Shown here piece by piece: positions 41,710 to 54,933 of a DNA stretch of 64,000 bases. The notes under the pieces are model-generated. The model was not told where the DNA came from and searched no databases. It saw only the letters and a program-made list of their open reading frames with translations. Position 1 is the first letter of the stretch. Every line of letters begins with the position of its first letter. A program made the translations under genes and the position numbers. Source of the DNA: Piscicola geometra (taxonomy: Eukaryota > Annelida > Clitellata > Hirudinida > Piscicolidae); assembly GCA_943735955.1 (NCBI GenBank), contig OX030968.1, positions 4,366,434-4,430,433 of the forward strand. Reading direction: 5' to 3'.

Positions 41710-44700
41710 GATCGTATTTGGCGTAAAGATGCAAAGCAGGTTTGAGTCATCTTGTGAATTTGTTTCGGTTTCGGACCAAGTCGATATCATATTTTCCGAA
41801 AATCTAAAATATTGGAAAATAATGTTTTAACATTATGGGATATCCACAATTGAGTTAGCCTCAAAAAATCTTTTATTGATTGCATGCTGCTCGATGGTGG
41901 GCGAGATGCTGAGGAGCGAGTCGAGGACGTTTTCTGTGATGTGTTCACTGAGCTCGTGAGGCACCCAGGTTCCTGATTTTTCAGCGAATCCCATCGAATG
42001 AAGATAGTTCAGAATTCATTCTTCATCAAATTTCCTTTTTGCACGAATTCGCGACTTGTTTGGCAACAGTCCTCCTAAATGACTTTAAGACTCTCTTTGT
42101 CAAAGTCCGAAGGTCTTCCGCTGCGGAGCGTGTCATTGACGTCTAGTTTGTTATTTTCGAATTTAAAAACAATTTTCGTGCAGTAGAATGACCTATACAA
42201 ATTTCACAGACTGCTTCAGCAGCTTTTTATCATCGATGAAAAGTAAAAAAATGAAATGTGGCGAAAATGTTTCTTTTTACTTCCTGGGTTCTGCATTTCA
42301 AAGTTTAAAAAGTATTCGACAACTAAATTTGTTCAGAAAAAAAGAACAAGTTTTTTAGAGCAAAGATAGATCTTTAGAATGGTTATCATAAGCTCGTTAA
42401 ATAGCAAAGAAATCGCAATAAAAATATATATATTAAAAACGTTTCAAACCTATTCCTCAATCTAATAATTAAATAAGTTGCATCAACTCACCGGTTTTTG
42501 GATGGCAACCAATAAACTTAAATAAATAAATAGAGTATTTAAAATGAATGACGTCAAAAAGATCAAGTTTAAAAAGATTAAATTTGATATATTTACATTT
42601 TGATACATTCAACCACAACCCTAACCGCAGCAGATAGATCTTTTGAATGGTTATCATAAGCTCGATAAATAGCAAAGAAATCGCAATAAAACTTAGATAT
42701 AATAAAAATGCTTCAAACTTATTTCTCAACCTAAAAATTAAATAAGTTGCAATCACCTCACTTTGATTAAACTAAAATAAATAAATAAAGTAAACAAAAT
42801 GATTGACGTCAAAAATATCAAGTTTACAAAAGATTAAATTTGATATAATGTATATATTTTTCTTAACTTAAAATAAGCTTCAAGACTCCTCAGTTATTGA
42901 AAATTTAATGTATAAGTGAACAAATAAATAAATGAATAAATAAATGAAAACTAGAAATGAGGTAAATTAAAAAATATTTTTTAAACGTGTATTAGATTAA
43001 ATCCGGATTCGACTAGACTTTGTGTCTTTCCATATTTACGTTTTCAACTTCAATAAAACTTGTCTCATGCATATTCCTTAGGGTGCCAATCAAAAGAATG
43101 GAGAAAAAATTTATGAAAAAACTTTAAAGTCCTAAATAGTTTTGTATGGTTCATTTATGCCTAAAGCTAACGAGAAAACAATTTCATCAAAATAATATAA
43201 TATCTAAACGGTGTTCAACATGCTTAAACCTTTTGTAATTTAGTTATGTCTTCAAGGAAGACAATGTCACGCATGCGCTGGTCTTCAATTCTGTCATCTC
43301 TGGCAAACACAAGATTTCAGAAAATTAATGAGAAATACAATGACTTCATTAATTCAAGTTGTTTTATTCAAGTTTAAATTATAGAAAATTACATAAAATG
43401 TAGCTATGTGACCTTGAGTTCAGCAGCAGTGACACTGGCAGTGGTTAAGAACCATGTACTAGCAAAACCAAAGGTAACCACGCTCCGAGTCAAAGTACTA
43501 GTCAACCGGAACACAGTCAACCTTACAGTGTTATCAGTTGAAGTTTATCAGCTGCTCTCGACAGTTAGCGACAGAAATGCAGCCTACTTATTGCAGCTGC
43601 AGCCGAATCTCTTGGACACAGTCCTTTGACCATAGACATAAACAAAGAATCCATCAGACAGTGCAGACGAAAACACAAGAAAGAGCAACTAAGGGAATGC
43701 GGCATTTTTCAATCCAGATCGCCCACTGACAGTTCATTGGGACTGTAAATTTTGCCTGCTTCAATATCAAGAAATATGGTTGATCGACTTAGAGGTTTAG
43801 TGTCTAGAGAAGAAAAATTAATATATTTATATATTTAAGTAATACATCTTCTTTAAGACATTTTTTCTTTAGATTTTGTTCAATATAATGTTTAATAGAT
43901 TTTCCAATTGTTAACTCATGATCTTTCTTTTAAAACTAATTTCTTGTAGATTTGCAGCAGAACTTTTAGTATCAGGATAAAACTTCTCATTCGAAATTAA
44001 ATTACATGAACCGGTTTTAAAAAACTCAACAACTTTCAGTATCTTTATTGAAAGCCTTATAAATCACTTTTAAAGACATAAAACAAGGCCAATTTTCAAT
44101 GAATGACAAACACGAAGAAAGAGACGCTGTAAGACGAATTATTAAAACTAACATATAATTTCAAGTCATTAGCACAACCATTGGGGTGGGAGGGGCTATG
44201 GGGTGCCTGTGGTTGGAGTTGTAGCCATGGCGAGACCGATGGTGGGATATGTTGCTTTGGTATTGTGGTTGCTGGGATGTCCCGGTTGTACGGTGCATGT
44301 ATGGAAGTATCCATGCTATATGTGTGGTTTTGTGGCGATATGTTGTAAGGTGTTATAAACTGTGATTCCTTTGTAGTTTGAATGAGTCATGTAGGATCAA
44401 CGCTGTCGTAATTGAACACCTTTGTCGTTGTGTTTATGTTGGGTAAGTGATTTTAAACTAATTTTTAATATCAAGTAATGAATAAATTGAAGCTGTTCCA
44501 AGATTAGAAATTTTAATCGAAGTTAATTAAACGGTTAAAAATCGAATCGAAATTTATTCATGTTTTAATACAACGTGGTATCAGCTGATTGGACATTCGT
44601 AAAAAATGTATGCATAAATAATCAAGAATTTAAATTAAACACATTTATTTTGAACCATTTAACGCAATGTGGTATCAGCTAATTGGACATTATTTTAAAT

Positions 44701-45500
44701 TGTAATTGTAATTTAGAATTAAGACGATAAAAATTCTGTGACGATTTGTTCGGACACTCGTTTCGTTGACGCAAACACACACACAAGAATGAAAAGAATT
44801 ATTTGCAATACCCAATATTGTATTATTGGTGGAGGGGCAACAATGTTACAATAAATTAAGGTAAGGGAAGATTTGAGAGATATTTTAGGGGGAGTAATAC
44901 ACATGACTTATACGGATTTCTTCAAAGCTTTTGACAAGGTGCCACATACAAGGTCAATTCAAAAAATATCGTATTGGTTATAAAACATGTAAATAAAAGA
45001 AAAAATACTTAATAATAGAATACAAAGATGTAAATGGTATCAAATAAAAATGGGAGAAGTTGACAAGTGGTATTCCCCAAGGAGTTGTTTTGAGTCCACA
45101 GTTGTTTTATAAACGATTCACCAAATAGAGTAAACTCAAATGTTTTCATGTACGCAGATGATGGCAAAATGTATGGACAAATAAATGAGAGAGATGATGA
45201 GATTAAGCTACAAGGAGATATGAATAAAATAATGGCAGTCTACAATGGAAACACAGACTTCATCTGAAAATATTTATTTCTTACAAATATCTCGAAAATC
45301 AAATGTATCAAGAGTTATTACATGAAGGATTACGAGGGTGGTGAGGTATTACTAGAAAGTATTGCTTATGAAAAAGACATTGGTGTGATAATAGATAATC
45401 ATTTGAAATTATATATGCATATTCAAAAGCAAGTAAGTGAAGCTAACCAAATACTGGGATAAACGAGAGCGTTTAAATTTATTGATATAAAAACATTTAG
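41710..45500. repeat. Segmental duplication, copy B (partner 923-4980)
   Basis: Parallel to copy A with small indels. 42300-43400 and 43815-44900 contain no recognised gene, as in copy A. Copy B lacks the SINE and hAT found upstream of copy A and instead joins a LINE fragment. Confidence 0.85.
43559..43812 (+). pseudogene. Fragment of PLTVHWD-family transposon-like protein
   Basis: Same blocks as 2770-3020 (AAAESLGHSPLTIDI, RPLTVHWD after the frameshift), with the same break, so the gene was already dead before the duplication. One difference is VDRLRG where copy A has VDRLGD. Confidence 0.5.
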
Positions 45501-45700
45501 ATTATTATTTAAAGGACAGTTAGGCTCTATCTTGAAAACCTTGGCAGTTTATTGAGTCCTATATTGAAAAAAAACAAACTGAATGTTTTAAAAATGCGAA
45601 GAGCTACCAAAATGTTAACTAATAAAAAATAAATATAATGAAAAACTTGAAGTAGTTAAATTGTCAACATTAAAATATCGTAGACTTCGAGATTCGAATT
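44911..45700 (+). pseudogene. CR1-type LINE reverse transcriptase fragment
   Basis: DFFKAFDKVPH, then broken pieces of SGIPQG and YADD regions (YSPRS, MFSCTQMM in another frame), EKDIGVIIDNHLKLYMHI, and KLSTLKYRRLRDSN at the end. Compared with 4130-4945 it keeps an intact GIPQGVV-type codon run near 45070-45090 but more frame changes elsewhere. It ends in a (CA)n run at the RRLRD block. Confidence 0.75.
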
Positions 45701-45702
45701 CG

Positions 45703-45883
<181 letters not shown>

Positions 45884-46251
45884 TTCACAACACCGAGCTC
45901 GTTCACTTTCATAAAGCCCAACTATTACAACGCATAGCTAGGCGTTGTGAAGATGAGCGAGCATCAGCGTTGTGAATTTGAAGGATCGTGAAGCAGCCAC
46001 AGGACTTCAGCGTAGGAGCCTATGAGACTATTGCATGTGTCAAACAAGAGCAGTGAACAAGTAGAAGAAAATGATGGAACCACAAAAGCCAACGGGGAAC
46101 CTCTTCGCTATTTTTATATTATTATTCAGTTTTTTGCATTTCTTCTAATATTTGAGTATGCTAAACAGATGACTGGTTGAAAAGCTTCTAATAGCTTATA
46201 AATTATTCAACACAATGACGTACCCGTTTTACAGGCCGGGAGACAAAGACT
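45884..46251. other. Spacer without recognised gene
   Basis: 46025-46110 resembles 5690-5775 (GAACAGTGAATAAG..ACCAACAGGG against AGCAGTGAACAAG..CCAACGGGG), a small relic shared with the inverted arms. Otherwise nothing is seen. Confidence 0.35.
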
Positions 46252-46782
46252 GTGTCCATTGGGGACAGAGGATCGACTGATGATGACATGAATCATCTAA
46301 CAGAAATTTACCGCTACCAGGAAAGGGAGACATGTCTTTTGGTCCATGATATAATAGTCACCTCAAAAAGGCTCTCTCCTTACCAACTCTCGCATTTCAG
46401 ACAGCCTTATCCTGGGCCAGGTCACGCATACCATGTTGATGGTGGAAGTCTTTATCAAGCAACATGCTCCTATGTTAGAATCACTGCGATCTCCTCGGAT
46501 GCAAGTTACGGTATGCAAGTTTCCACGCGGATAGATTGGTGGTTCAACGGAACCACAGGAGTAGGGTGGAACGGGATGTATAAGGCCCCATCAGTAGTTA
46601 TTCCTGATCTCGAGGTGACAAAAAATGTGAACAATTTAGAGGTCCTTTCCCTTCAACCCATTGGAGAAGTGGAGCACCCTACAATTGAATTACTAACAGT
46701 CAGGTGGAAAAAGAAGTGGAGATTCGAGAAAAGAAGCTCCAAGATCAATCAAATTTTCCAATGTGGGATTTCACGGGATTGA
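46252..46782 (+). pseudogene. Unrecognised fused ORF, 176 residues
   Basis: Reads MSIGDRGSTDDDMNHLTEIY, PGPGHAYHVDGGSLYQATCS, TRIDWWFNGTTGVGWNGMYK and APSVVIPDLEVTKNVNN to CGISRD. It joins in frame the two fragments that lie apart at 8557-8840 and 7061-7278 (and 52201, 50831), so it shows the original order. I recognise no family. It could be a remnant of the same transposon-like gene as its neighbours. The longest intact form in the window. Confidence 0.4.
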
Positions 46783-46907
46783 AGATAGCGCTGATCACCA
46801 CAGCAATCATTGAGGAGTAGCGTAGCCGGTAAGTTCCAGGCCTCAAAAGTATAAAGAGGAAGGACCACAATAGAGTCGGATTGGTCTTGAAAATTAATCA
46901 TTTTTAG

Positions 46908-47230
46908 CTACGATTCTAAAAGATCTGAAAACGTGACTAGCAAACTTCAAATTAGTTGATTAATATATCAAATAAAACTATTAGAAATGATTGAGACTAA
47001 TAGCATTGAAAAAATTGATTTAATTTTATGTCTTTTGGCATGCTTTGAAAAGTTTTCAGTTGAGAAAAGGGATACTAAAAAGACATGCTTAAAATCATAA
47101 AATTAAATTGAATTTTTGTTGTTGATGTTATTAGTCTCAGTGATTTCTAATAGTTTCATTTGATATATTAATAAACTAATTTGATTTTTGCTAGCCATGC
47201 TTCTAGATCTTTTAGAATCATTTATCAAAT
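46908..47230. mobile_element. Foldback (MITE-like) inverted repeat
   Basis: Second full copy of the foldback sequence at 7446-7757, arms meeting near CAGTTGAGAAAAGGGATAC. The right arm keeps AAAACTAATTTGATTTTTGCTA, slightly nearer to a perfect mirror of the left. Confidence 0.65.
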
Positions 47231-47480
47231 TTAGGATCATAATTAAAATCTATCTTTATTTTTAAATTAAAAAACTCAGTATCTCCAGTATACCAAGTCA
47301 TTAATCTCTCACCCTTATAGGAGTAATTTAAGATCATCCACACAAAAATATTATTTCATTCCATAATGAAAATAGCTTACGCAATAAATTTGAAAATAAT
47401 TTCTCAAGTATACCCTCTTTCCTCTGCATCAACCATGATAATCAAGATATGAAGAGATTAAACAGATAAAGACCGACTCA
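47231..47480. other. Spacer without recognised gene
   Basis: Matches 7760-7990 up to AATCAAGATATGAAGAGAT, where the similarity stops. Confidence 0.4.
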
Positions 47481-47486
47481 CTAACA

Positions 47487-47642
47487 GTATGTGGCAGTGG
47501 GTAACAAGGTCCACTACCTATTTGCCACTGACTGCAACCTCAAGAGGCTCAAGAAGAGCAAGACCTGGTACCTGGACGGCACCTTTAAGGTCGTCAGGAT
47601 GCCATTTGTGCAACTCTTCACTATCCACTCTTTCATGAGTTA
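47487..47642 (+). pseudogene. MULE transposase exon fragment
   Basis: The plus strand reads VGNKVHYLFATDCNLKRLKK, SKTWYLDGTFKVVRMPFVQL and FTIHSF. TWYLDGTFK..  followed by QL.TIH is the first acidic block (D of DGTF) of MULE transposases. It is in the same order as the next fragment at 48040, with an intron-like gap of 400 bp. Confidence 0.75.
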
Positions 47643-48040
47643 AATGGCAATAGGATTTGTTCCAATTTCGAAATGGTTTATACAACTCAATCTAAGTTAT
47701 TTCATCACTTTCTCCCCTATTATTATTGCATTTTATCTATTAAAAATGTTTTAACATTGAGAAACAAAATTGTAAAAGACTAAGAGGGGGGTGCTTTTGA
47801 GTGGAGTAGGATGCAGTGGTTGGGAGGAATGTTCGGAATGCTGAAGCAGAAATACGGGTTTTTAAAGTTATAATTTAAGCGGAATCTCATTTATAGCTGA
47901 ACTTTCGTTCAGAAATCACGTGTAATTTCAACATGAAACATTAAAAAACTGATATTTTTTTACAAAAATGTAATAATAATTTCATTTAAACAAATTTTGC
48001 GTTAATCGATTGCAAACGCTACTTATATTGTTATTCCACA

Positions 48041-48325
48041 GGTGCTGCAGAAGGTGCGCGACTTGGTCGACCACACCCAACGACTGGAGACCTTTGTAGT
48101 TGACTTTGAGGTCGGCCTCTGGAAAGCCCTCAGAGGCGTTTTTCCTAATGTAGCTATTAAGGGCTGTCATTTCCACTTCGGGCAGGCACTTTGGCGGAAG
48201 ATCAAATAATTTGGGCTGAGAGGCGCCTATATTAGCAATCACCGACTGTACTCTCTTGTTCGCCTTCCGTTGATCCCAGAGAAGGAGATTCCGTCATTGT
48301 TCGATGAGATAAAGAAACTCAAATG
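48041..48325 (+). pseudogene. MULE transposase exon fragment
   Basis: After TTCCACAG the frame reads VLQKVRDLVDHTQRLETFVV, DFEVGLWKALRGVFPNVAIK and GCHFHFGQALWRKIK, a stop, then FGLRGAYISNHRLYSLVRLP. DFE is the second catalytic acid and GCHFHF the conserved block. With 47487-47642 it forms one MULE; C-terminal parts are absent. Confidence 0.8.
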
Positions 48326-48472
48326 AACGAGTGTGTCTGAACTCCTTTCGCAGTACCTGGATGGAACGCACTGTGTGGAAGGCAGCAGTCCGCCGACCAT
48401 AAATCCTTGCAAGGAATAACGAGCACTATTCTTTTTACACTCCCAGAATGGACCTGTCGACAAAGAGACGAC

Positions 48473-49925
48473 CCTCGAGTCGATTGACCTGACTCCATCA
48501 AGCAGCAGATCAACTCACCAACATCCTTCACCAGTCTCAAAAAGAGCCCCTACGCTGTTCCAAGACCAGACCTCTCACCCAGCACACACTCCACACACCC
48601 ACCAATACACACCGAGGCATACCCCTGTCTACCCGACTACCATTAATACACAACCAAACCAAAAACGAACTCTGCTACAATCACCACGCAACCACACCCA
48701 CCATCACTCACACACACACACCATCGCAAGACACATCACACAGACGCAACTCATTCAATCAATCCAGAATAAAATCATACAGACAAGACCACCTAAACCC
48801 ACCAACTACAAACCAGGAGACACAACCAATAATGACACAGCTGAATCCTACTCAATATACCTCCTCATAGAAACAATAAGACAGAAATACAATTTCCCCC
48901 AATACAATCTCTTATCCTACGAGAAAGGACTGCTCACAATAAGGAAACATAATGAAACAGCAGAAACTGAAACTCAAGCCTAACCCTAACCCAAAACTCA
49001 TCCGTCAAGAATTAATAGAGAAAATTTTCATAAATACAATCAAATCCTGACCAAATAAAACAAAGTGTCAAACCCCTCCAAATAACACAAACACGACGAA
49101 CCCAAGGACACTATCCAGTCACCAAGAGATAAACAATTACCATGACAGGACACCAACAAAGCCCGAGAGACTAAACACCCGACTTTCCACAAATTCCTGA
49201 AAAGAAAAAAATTCAAACTAAATACTCGCGTCGATTGACCTGACCCCATCAAGCAGCAGATCAGCTCACCAACATCCTTCACCAGTCTCAAAGAGCCCGT
49301 ACGCTGTTCCAAGACCAGACCCCTCACCCAGCACACACTCCACGCACCCACCAATACACACTGAGGCATACCCCTGTCTACCCGACTACCATTAATACAC
49401 AACCAAACCAAAGAAGAACTCTACTACAATCACCAACCAACCACACCCACCATCACAGAACACATCACATAGACGCAACTCATTCAACCAATCTAGAAAA
49501 AATCATACAGCCCAAGACCACCTAAACCCACCAACTACAAACCAGAAGTCACAACCACCAATGACACAGCTGAATCCTATTCAATATACCTCCTCATAGA
49601 AACAATAAGACAGAAATACAATTTCACCCAGAACAATCCCTTATCCTACGAGAAAGGATTGTCCACAATCACAGATTCAATATCAATAATCAACCACAAA
49701 AACGATGACACAATAAAAAGCCTCACATGACAATTCCTTCTAGACATTAGGAACCATACAATACGCTCCAACAACTCCCTCATCACAACATTACTCCAGA
49801 ATCTACACACACACAACAAACATAACAAAGAAGTAATCATTCGCAAGACCAGCAAGAAATACAAGAAACACACATCACGACACACCAGCAGAAAAGTCAG
49901 ATCCCTCATAGCACCCATCCTCAAC
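48473..49925 (+). repeat. A/C-rich region with two direct repeats of about 430 bp
   Basis: 48473-48900 recurs at 49225-49660 (GTCGATTGACCTGAC(T/C)CCAT then CAAGCAGCAGATCA). The plus strand is strikingly poor in G and T, like the PLE ORFs in this window. Partial frames such as SYSIYLLIETIRQKYNF and LSYEKGL occur in both repeats, but stops break them. Another AC-rich retroelement is possible; I recognise no domain. Confidence 0.65.
48979..48992 (+). repeat. Short telomere-like tract (CCCTAA)
   Basis: CCTAACCCTAACCC inside the A/C-rich region, same strand orientation as 13210 and 56880. Confidence 0.75.
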
Positions 49926-50107
49926 CATTGCTGGTGAGTACAGAAAACGGCTTGCCGTTTTTGATCAATTCACAGGTATTCAAGCATTCACAGGCAAGGA
50001 TGGCACAGCAGTTTCTTTCCTGTACAACTTATCAAAACTCAGGTGATTATGATTATCTTTATATTATAAGTTCCAATAATTGAAATGATTTGTATATTGA
50101 TTTATAC

Positions 50108-50815
50108 ATGTCCCAGAATTATCGATTTTTTTTCTTTCTCAGACACAGCTTTAAAGGTGAACCAGGAGCGTTCAAGGCCTTTCTGACAGCAAACAAGGTC
50201 GTTCCAGGGATCTTTTTACGCTACGTCGGCAACCGCCTGCACCTCCTTTTCCACATGGCAGGCGTCGCCCTCCAGCACAGAGAATTGTTACATGGATTCC
50301 TTATCAAGTATATTTCAAGATTCTTTGTTTAATAATTACATAAATTTACTGTACTTTTTTAAAACCATTTGTCATTTTTTCGTATCAGCAGTTACACCAA
50401 GAATGATGTGACCAAGGCCCTGTGGGAGGGAATCAACGAACCAAGGACAATGGTGCAACTGCAGGCCCTTGGTTTGGTTGGGAAAATCCTCACAGGGCCT
50501 TATGTGAACCTTGTTTACGGGAACTATCACAACCTATCCAATCTCGAGATGGTAAAGATTGAAATCATATTTTGTTTCTTTTATTGAATCAATCCGTTAA
50601 TTACATAATAGAGGCACCAGCATTCCAGCACGCTGTAAAAAAGATTGTGGATATTCAAAAGCATCCAGAAAGCATTACCACAATGAAAGAAGACGTATTT
50701 GGACAGCCTCTGAAAAAGAATGCAGTTCACAAAGCTCTAATATCTTATAATAACAATTTAAATTTATTGCCTCACATAGTAAGCTCTCTAATGGGGGGAG
50801 CAGGATGGAGCGACA
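50108..50815 (+). pseudogene. Uncharacterised transposon-like gene, C-terminal exons
   Basis: Third copy of the three-block structure at 8866-9600, more diverged: FKAFLTANKVVPGIFLRYVG, TKALWEGINEPRTMVQLQAL with GLVGKILTGPYVN, and PAFQHAVKKIVDIQKHPE. Changes such as GLVGKI are compatible with a family under constraint before dying. It joins the MYKA fragment at 50819 in the middle of GGAG.WSDKW. Confidence 0.5.
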
Positions 50816-51204
50816 AATGGGTGGAACGGGATGTATAAGGCCCATTCAGTAGTTATTCCTGATCTCGGGGTGACAAAAAACGTGTACAATTTAGAGGTCC
50901 TTTCCCTTCAACCCATTGGAGAAGTGGAGCACCTACAATTAAATTACTATCTAACAGTCAGGTGGAAGAAAGAGTGGAGATTCGAGAAAAGAAGCTCCAA
51001 GATCTATCAAATTTTCCGATGTGGGATTTCACGGGATTGAAGATAGCGCTGATCACCACGCAGTCATTGTGGGCGGATCTCTGTTGATCTTGGGAATCTT
51101 GTGCACATGGAGGAGTTGCGTAGCCGGTTAGCCCAGGACCTCAAAGTTAAAAAGAGGAAGGACCACAATAAAGTCGGATTGGTCTCGACAATTAATCATT
51201 TTTA

Positions 51205-51445
51205 GCTACGATTCTAAAAGATCTGAAAACGTGACTAGCAAACTTCAAATTAGATGAATAATATATCAAATAAAACTATTAGAAATGACCGAGACTAATA
51301 GCATTAAAAAAATTGATTTAATTTTATGTCTTTTGGCATGCTTTGAATAGTTTTCAGTTGAGAAAAGGCATACTAAAAAAACTTGCTTAAAATCATAAAA
51401 TTAAATAGAATTTTTGTTGTTGATGTTATTAGTCTCACTGATTTC
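51205..51445. mobile_element. Foldback (MITE-like) repeat, right arm truncated
   Basis: Left arm and centre as at 7446, but the right arm ends at TTTCTAATAGTTTT and passes into the sequence found at 7815. Confidence 0.6.
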
Positions 51446-51893
51446 TAATAGTTTTATATCTCCAGTATACCAAGTCATTAATCTCTCACCCTTATAGGAG
51501 TAATTTAAAGATCATCCACACAAAAGTATTATTTCATTCAATAATGAAGATAGCTTACGCAATAAATTTGACAAAAATTTCTCAAGTATACCCTCTTTTC
51601 TCTGCATCAACCATGTTAATCAAGATATGAAGAGATGGCTCAGAAACCACGGAGCAGGTTCCTCCGAAGAGTTGAATTTGTATAAGGTTAATGTAGAAAT
51701 TTTATTGGAGCAGAATTTCTACCAAAAAAATTTTAACTTTTATATTCCATTCAAATACTTAATTTTGGTGTCACAAATATCTTAAATATCTGGTAGATAA
51801 ATCAAAATGTCATAAAACAATTATTAGGTTGTTTAAATTCCCTTCAATCAACACTTGCCAGCCTATATAAGGCGATTCATCCTGTGTAGGAAC

Positions 51894-51933
51894 AACCCTG
51901 ATGAAGCTTAACACTAAGCGAAACTAGTTGGTT
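51894..51933 (+). ncRNA. Hammerhead-ribozyme-like motif of a PLE
   Basis: Identical to the motif at 8250-8289: AACC..CTGATGA..GCTT/AAGC..GAAA..GGTT, cleavage expected before GGTT. Confidence 0.6.
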
Positions 51934-51937
51934 CAAT

Positions 51938-52195
51938 GAGGAGATTATAAAGCAACTTGGTGACCGTAAATTTTATAAATTAACAAGCGAATACGAATAC
52001 AACACCACTAAAAGACTAATAATTAATGAATTGAATAAACACCAATAAGATAAAAAATTGAAGGACTTTCTCTACAACGAAAACAATAAAACACAATTTA
52101 GGAACTTTTACACGTTACCGAAAATACATAAGGAAATTGAGAAATGGACTAATGGTATCATCCCACCAGGTAGACCTATAATAAGTAATAGGATG
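51938..52195 (+). pseudogene. PLE reverse transcriptase, N-terminal fragment
   Basis: Copy of 8294-8551 with LPKIHKE and PPGRPI. A substitution makes NKHQ-stop in place of NKHRLDK, so it has decayed further. Confidence 0.78.
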
Positions 52196-52200
52196 ATGAC

Positions 52201-52509
52201 ATGAATCATCTAACAGAAATTTACCGCTACCAGGAAAGGGAGACATGTCTTTTGGTCCATGATATAATAGTCACCTCAAAAAGGCTCTCTCCTTACCAAC
52301 TCTCGCATTTCAGACAGCCTTATCCTGGGCCAGGTCACGCATACCATGTTGATGGTGGAAGTCTTTATCAAGCAACATGCTCCTATGTTAGAATCACTGC
52401 GATCTCCTCGGATGCAAGTTACGGGATGCAAGATTCCACGCGGATAGATTGGTGGTTCAACGGAACCACAGGAGTAGGGTGGAACGGGTTTTTGTATATT
52501 CATTTATAA
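52201..52509 (+). pseudogene. Unrecognised coding fragment MNHLTEIYRYQ
   Basis: Same as 8557-8865 except ETCLLV where copy 1 has ETRLLV. Confidence 0.35.
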
Positions 52510-53245
52510 ATGTCCCGGAATTATAGATTTTTTTCTCTCAGACACAGCTTTAAAGGTGAACAAGCAGCGTTCAGGGCCTATCTGACAGCAAACAAAGTCG
52601 CTCCAGAGATCTTTCTACGCTACGTCGGCAACCGCCTGCACCTCCTTTTCCACATGGCAGGCGTCGCCCTCCAGCACAGAGAATTGTTACATGGATTCCT
52701 TATCAAGTATTTTGTAAGATTCTTTGTTTAATAATTACATAAAATTACTTGACTTTTTTAAAACCAACTGTAATTTTTTCGTATCAGCAGTTACACCAAG
52801 AATGATGTGAGCAAGGCCCTGTGGGAGGGACTCAAGGAACCAAGGACAATGGTGCAACTGCAGGCCCTTGGTTTGGATGGGAAAATCCTCACAGGGCCTT
52901 GGATGACCCTAGCTTATAGGAACTATCACAACCTCTCCAATCTCGAGATGGTAAGGATTGGAATACTTTTTCTATCATATTTTTTTTCTTTTATTGAATC
53001 AATCCGTTAATTCCATAATAGAGGCACCAGCATTCCAGCACGCTGTAAAGAAGATTGCGGAAATTCAAAAGCATCCAGAAAGTATTACCACAATGAAAAA
53101 AGACGTATTTGGACAGCCTCTGAAAAACGATGCAGTTCACAAAGCTCTAATATCTTATAATAACAATTTAAATTTATTGCCTCACATAGTAAGCTCTCTA
53201 ATGGGAGGAGCAGGATGGAACGACAAATGGAGAGATACATTGTAG
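52510..53245 (+). pseudogene. Uncharacterised transposon-like gene, C-terminal exons
   Basis: Same three blocks as 8866-9600 without residue changes that I noticed. Confidence 0.5.
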
Positions 53246-54189
53246 GAGACCTGTCCTGCCCCTCTGCTGAGATGTTAATGGACACCCGCTGTAGCTTATG
53301 ACAAAGAAGCTCAAAGCTATGTAATCCGGAAAAAAAATTTGCTTCATACCCATCCACATGGAAGTGAAGAATTTTCAATTTATAGCTCAGAAAGACGACC
53401 AAAAAGATTATTAGAGAAACAGACACTATTGATGCTATCTAACGGCGCGAATCCCACACTAATAGCAGATCATTTACAAAGCCAGAGTCTCCAAACGAAA
53501 CCACAAGATTTTTATAATCACATGGACAACAACTAATCAGATAAATCTGCTGAGAAGATTTTCTGACGTAAGAATGGTTGATGAGATCTACAATTTTAGG
53601 AGAAGTTATGATTATTTACAATAGATATATAGACGCAACCCACTAACAAGAATAAACACATTCAACCCACAGAGGCTAAGAACATATAGTCCGAGACTAA
53701 AAAACCTATAACCTAAGAAAATATGAAGTGGGTCTGGCAGAAGAAAATGGGCTACTAGGACAGAATTCAATTCCCAGTATAAAGTTTGGGTGCAAAACCG
53801 TAACGGTGGTGGAAAGAGTGGTGAGAATAACTTCAAGTACATTTGGATTTGGACCAGCGGCGGACCATCTGGGGCTGAAAGATATGTGGCGGGCTTATTG
53901 GTCCGAAAAAGGTATCAAGTCAACGGTCGGTAATTATAAAGACAATAGGTTTAATGGCTTGTTTAAAACTGCCTTCTCAGCAGCGCCAAAAAGATGCTTT
54001 TATAGGAATGATGATGCTGTATTAGGAATGATGATGCTGTATTAGGAATGATGATGCTGTATTAGGAATGATGATGCTGTATTAGGAATGATGGTGATGA
54101 TTAAGGTGAAGATTTTCTGACGTAATAATGGTTGATGAGACCTACAATGTTAGGAGAAGTTATGCTAAGATTTTGTATAAAAAAAAGCC

Positions 54190-54360
54190 ACAATTAAGCG
54201 TACTCTTTCCATCAATCCCCACCCCAACCGCCCAGACCCACTCATAATAGACCTACTAAACTCAATACTCAATATTAACTTCTTCCAATTTTCAAATACT
54301 AGCTACCAACAAGCTAACAGCTGTGCCGTGGGCATCAGCACCACCCAGCACTCGCAAACA
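54190..54360 (+). pseudogene. PLE reverse transcriptase fragment (second family)
   Basis: Copy of 10515-10690; here the motif B area reads SCAVGIS. Confidence 0.7.
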
Positions 54361-54933
54361 TCTACCTACAAACCTTAGAAAATCATATAATTCATAAATA
54401 GAAACCCTAATTTACAAAAGATATATAGACGCAACCCACTAACAAGAATAAACCCATTCAACCCACAGAGGCTAAGAACATACAGTCCGAGACTAAAAAA
54501 CCTATAACCTAAGAAAACAGAAAGTGGGTCTGGCAGAAGGAAATGGGCCACTAGGACAGAATTCAATTTCCAGTATAAAGTTTGGTTGCAAAACCGTAAC
54601 GGTGGTAGAAAGAGTGGTAAGAATAACTTCAAGTACATTTGGACCAGCGGAGGACCATCTGGGTCTGAAAGATATGTGGCGGGCTTGTTGTTCCGAAAAA
54701 GGTATCAAGTCAAAGGTCGGTAACTATTAAGACAATATGTTTAATGGCTTGTTTAAAACTGCATTCTCACCCTCTAAAGCAGCGCCAAAAAGATCCAGAA
54801 AGATGCCTTTATAGGAATGATGATGCTGTATTAAGAATGATGGTGATGATTAAGATGATGTATTGGTAATGATGCTGTGACGATGAGCATGATGATGCTG
54901 TGTCTTAACTAATTTATTGTAAGTTGCCTTTGA

